The position numbers were made by a program, and so were the translations under genes. A stretch of 10,157 bases of DNA from Larix sibirica. Its lineage: Eukaryota; Streptophyta; Pinopsida; Pinales; Pinaceae. This document shows positions 7,478 through 10,157 of this stretch, piece after piece. The notes below the pieces were generated by a model. The model worked only from the letters and a program-made list of their open reading frames with translations, was not told the origin of the DNA and searched no databases. How positions within the stretch are numbered: the stretch's first letter is position 1; every line of letters starts with the position of its first letter. The stretch covers positions 15,474-25,630 of the forward strand of contig NWUY0300015801.1 of NCBI GenBank assembly GCA_004151065.3, given 5' to 3'.

Positions 7478-8764
7478 ACCACATCATATATTCGAATTTG
7501 AGGTCATCCGGCAGGATGAATGAATGGGCTCTCGAATATATATAGCAATCCAATGAATGGTCCTAAAGTGGGTTATATTGTAATACATGCACGGTTGATT
7601 TGAATACGCATTTGGATTCAATTGTATATGTTGGAGCTTGAGCAACATTTACCGCTTTGCTATTGGGTGCTTATTGATTGCCTATGCGATGGCTTAACAA
7701 GTTAGATACAAGATTCAAAACATGATAACAATGGAAAACTATCTCCTTACATATCACCACCATTGGTGGGTCATTTTAGGTAGTGGTTTTTTTTAATAAC
7801 CACGAGGAGTCAACTCTCATTTGTGAATAGCCAACAATTAATATTCCCATTGTGAATCAACAACTAGATTATAATAAGTTTTTCCACCTTAAAAAATAAA
7901 AAATTAAACAATTTAAACTTTTCATAATTAAACAACGTTATGAAAGCTCTACAATTGTGTTAACATTGAATGCTCTTAAAAGTCGCTTGCATTTTTAACC
8001 TTAAATCTCATGAGCTCGATGCCCCAAATATAGATGTCAAATTATCTATTTTTCCATCTAATGGAGAGTCACTACATTGCATAGCCCTACACTATGTATG
8101 CTTTCCACCCAAGCAATCAAAGCTCCCTCAATTACCTCAATTGTGGGAAGATGCAATCATTGGAACCATTTTGTTTATGAGGACTTATGGCAAGCAATTT
8201 GGTTGGGTTTAATGAAACTCTCACGAGGCAATCAAATATGAGCTTGAATAGGTTAGCCAATGACTTTGGTTCATTGTCTTCATTGAGGAGCTTGACCCTA
8301 GAGCAACAAAATTTTAACATAATCCAAATCTCTAAGGGAGCTTCACTCTAAGCCACACTACATTGGCTCAAGGTTGGCGATTGATTGACAAAAGAACTCT
8401 AGTGCAAAGCTATGGGTTCAAAACAATCTATGGATAAATCCTTGTTGTCAAGACCAAAAAACTTACCCAATAAGGGCATATTAAAAAAGAGTTTGACACC
8501 CATTATTTTTCAATCTCAAGGCCTTACTAAAGAATGTAGTGCGGCTATGCAAACTTGTTTGAATTTGGACCCAGTGAATTCTTAGAATCCCAAACAAGTC
8601 CATGTAAACATGTGTTGACTTTGGATGAGTCGACAGTGGCTTGGTCGATCATGGTTGAGGATAAGTCCCTTAGATTAGATAACTTTTTATGCAAATCTGC
8701 AAGGCAATATAGTATTTTATTAGCTCATATTTGCTTCTAATGTAGAACAAGGCTATCAAAAACA
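7478..8764. other. Unassigned stretch, possibly eroded element sequence
   Basis: Open frames of 80 codons (7970-8212) and 61 codons (8555-8740) on the plus strand show no family signature. Position upstream of remnant B, on the same strand, would suit gag and protease of that element, but I found neither a CCHC knuckle nor a DSG/DTG protease motif. A VDSG string near 8629 lacks the flanking residues expected of a protease. Treat as unidentified. Confidence 0.4.
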
Positions 8765-8911
8765 CTCATTAGGAGACTAATATCCGTAGACTAATGCAAC
8801 CAAATTGTTGTACGGAGGGGGTCCCTTGTCCCACAAACAAGGGGGTCTCATACACCAAATTGGTGTCTCGCTTGGTTTTGACCTTAAAAATATACTACTA
8901 CTACTACTATA
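8765..8911 (+). mobile_element. Possible 3' end of a LINE-like element
   Basis: The stretch ends in (TAC)5 followed by TATAA, directly before gypsy coding sequence that resumes in mid-RT. Two hairpins sit in its middle: CCCTTGT/ACAAGGG (8823-8829, 8837-8843) and ACACCAA-A-TTGGTGT (8852-8866). Short structured 3' regions ending in simple trinucleotide repeats are typical of some non-LTR retrotransposons. The left limit is a guess, no target-site duplication was confirmed and no LINE protein is readable. It could also be a tRNA-independent SINE or plain spacer. Confidence 0.4.
8893..8907. repeat. (TAC)5 trinucleotide run
   Basis: Five perfect TAC units. Interpreted as the tail of the putative LINE end; compare (TAG)4 at 1417-1429 on the opposite strand. 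Confidence 0.85.
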
Positions 8912-10157
8912 AAAAATGAAATTGAAAAGATAATATAGGAATTATTGGAATCTAGTATGATACATCTTAGTACTAACCCCTACTCTTCCCCAATGATCGT
9001 AGCATGGAATGGTTGAAATAAGGAAACTAACACATTTGCTTAGATTTCAATTCTCTTGAAAAATTTATAGTCAAAGGTAAATATTCCATCCTAGTCATTG
9101 ATGACCTCTTATATGAGCTTCACCATGCCCGGTTCTTCACTAAATTGGACCTTCACTCTTGATACCACCATATCCATATCAAAGAGGTAGATATACCTAT
9201 GACTACATTCCACACACATGAAGGCCATTATGATTTTTTGGGGATTCCTTTTGGCCTTTGCAATGCCCCATAAAATTTTTAGAGCCTCATGAATATGATT
9301 TTTCATCCTTGTCTTTGCAACTTGTGCTTGTCTTGTTTGATGATATTTTTATGTATAGCAAGACTTGAGAGGCACATGTGAAGCATGTTGATAAATACCT
9401 ACAACTACTCAATGATAATTGATTGTTCCTCAAATATTCCAAATATGATTTTGTCAATTATGAAGTGGAGTACTTTGGAAATATATCTAGTGAGATAGGG
9501 TTGTGAGTGGAGCCGAATATCATTGTGGATATGAAATATTGGTGATTCCCTAAGACTTTGAAAATCTTACATGGTTTCTTTAGTCTTATCGAATACTACT
9601 AGAAGTTTGTGCAGAATTGTTTGAATTGTAGCCCCATTTAACCACCTTGTTAATAAAGAATTCCTTTGTGTGGAATGATGTAGTAGATCAATCCTTTCAT
9701 TCCTTGAAGGAAGCCATCATTGCATACTACTCTAGTCTTAACATTGTCCAATTTCAATAAAAAATAAATCTTGGAATATAATTCCTCTAGAAAAGCTCTT
9801 GCGGCAATGTTAATGAAAGAGCAACACCCATTGATCTTCATTGATAAACAATTGTGTCATTGAAGCTTGGAAAAGTCCACTTATGGGAAATAAATAATGG
9901 CCATTCTTCATGCCTTTGATACATGGCTCTCGTATCTCATTGTGTGATGCTTCTAGATCTCATTGGGAAATGATTCTAGATCAAGATAGACCACTATAGC
10001 TTGAAGTAATTTTTGGAATAGTAGTTGTAAATGAAAAGAGTATCATAAGTGGGTCACTAAGATGTTAGGTTATGATTATGATATTATATACAAGAAGGAC
10101 AAGGAGAATGTGGTAGCTGATGTTTTGTTTAGGAAATATGAGCAGGAATGGTCCCTC
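8912..10157 (+). mobile_element. Ty3/gypsy pol remnant B: RT and RNase H (chromovirus-like), runs off window
   Basis: Dead pol fragment. RT: KNEIEK then ELLESSMIHLSTNPYSSPMI (8912-8995, one stop between); DFNSLEKFIVKGKYSI and VIDDLLYELHHARFFTKLDL (9043-9156), which holds the first catalytic Asp; [20 protein letters not shown] and IPFGLCNAP (to about 9270); FDDIFMYSKT (9336-9365) with the Asp-Asp pair; then YLQLLNDN, YEVEYFGNIS, FPKTLKILHGFF. RNase H: TTLVLTLSNFNKK, ALAAMLMKEQHPLIFIDKQL (about 9798-9857), LEKSTYGK, IMAILHAFDTW, IDHYSLK, then WVTKMLGYDYDIIYKKDKEN followed by VVADVLFRK near 10133. More than twenty stops and at least four frame changes. Catalytic Asp residues of RT survive as codons although the frame is broken. 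The [10 protein letters not shown]...PFGLCNAP wording fits chromovirus clades (Tekay/Del-like). Integrase should follow beyond the right edge. Confidence 0.92.

Noticed and set aside
8623-8640. Possible aspartic protease motif (VDSG)
   Set aside because: The residues around it do not fit a retroviral-type protease, and the frame breaks at once; likely chance.
1-10157. CRISPR array, bacterial operon or phage system
   Set aside because: No regularly spaced repeats, ribosome-binding sites or bacterial genes; all recognisable content is plant nuclear.

Overview
This window looks like intergenic DNA from a large plant nuclear genome. The only apparently intact gene is one tRNA. The rest is low-GC sequence littered with heavily decayed retrotransposons, a wrecked pentatricopeptide-repeat (PPR) gene, tandem duplications and a microsatellite. 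The PLS-type PPR motifs, the Ty3/gypsy lineages and the tRNA point to a land plant. The age and number of element ruins would suit a gymnosperm, but that last step is inference. One ambiguous base (n) sits at 476. No intact protein-coding gene is visible on either strand; the short open frames are mostly chance or fragments of pseudogenes.

Layout. 1-480: edge of an LTR retrotransposon on the minus strand, with a primer-binding site matching initiator tRNA-Met (345 down to 333) next to an LTR end at 348. 1013-1085: decayed tRNA-Ala-like sequence. 1417-1429: (TAG)4 run. 2267-2326: 30-bp tandem duplication. 2345-3195: PPR pseudogene on the plus strand. 3535-5376: remains of a Ty3/gypsy pol gene (RT, RNase H, integrase) on the plus strand, resembling the Tat/Athila-side lineages, with an internal RT deletion and an in-frame 57-bp tandem repeat. 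5728-5778: (CT)9(CA)16 microsatellite. 5876-5921 and 6702-6966: tandem repeats.

7356-7429: tRNA-Arg(UCG) with good internal promoter boxes and a downstream T-rich terminator. 7478-8764: no recognisable content. 8765-8911: possible LINE-type 3' end with two hairpins and a (TAC)5 tail. It abuts a second, chromovirus-like Ty3/gypsy RT-RNase H ruin (8912-10157), which runs off the right edge.

Nothing here works together as an operon or pathway. The two gypsy pol fragments share an orientation but belong to different lineages, so they are separate insertions. I found no strong case for a new biological system. The more interesting points are the nested-insertion junction near 8910, the in-frame 57-bp repeat in the RNase H region, the LTR-end hairpin, the tRNA-derived relic and the tRNA-Arg anticodon-stem mismatch.
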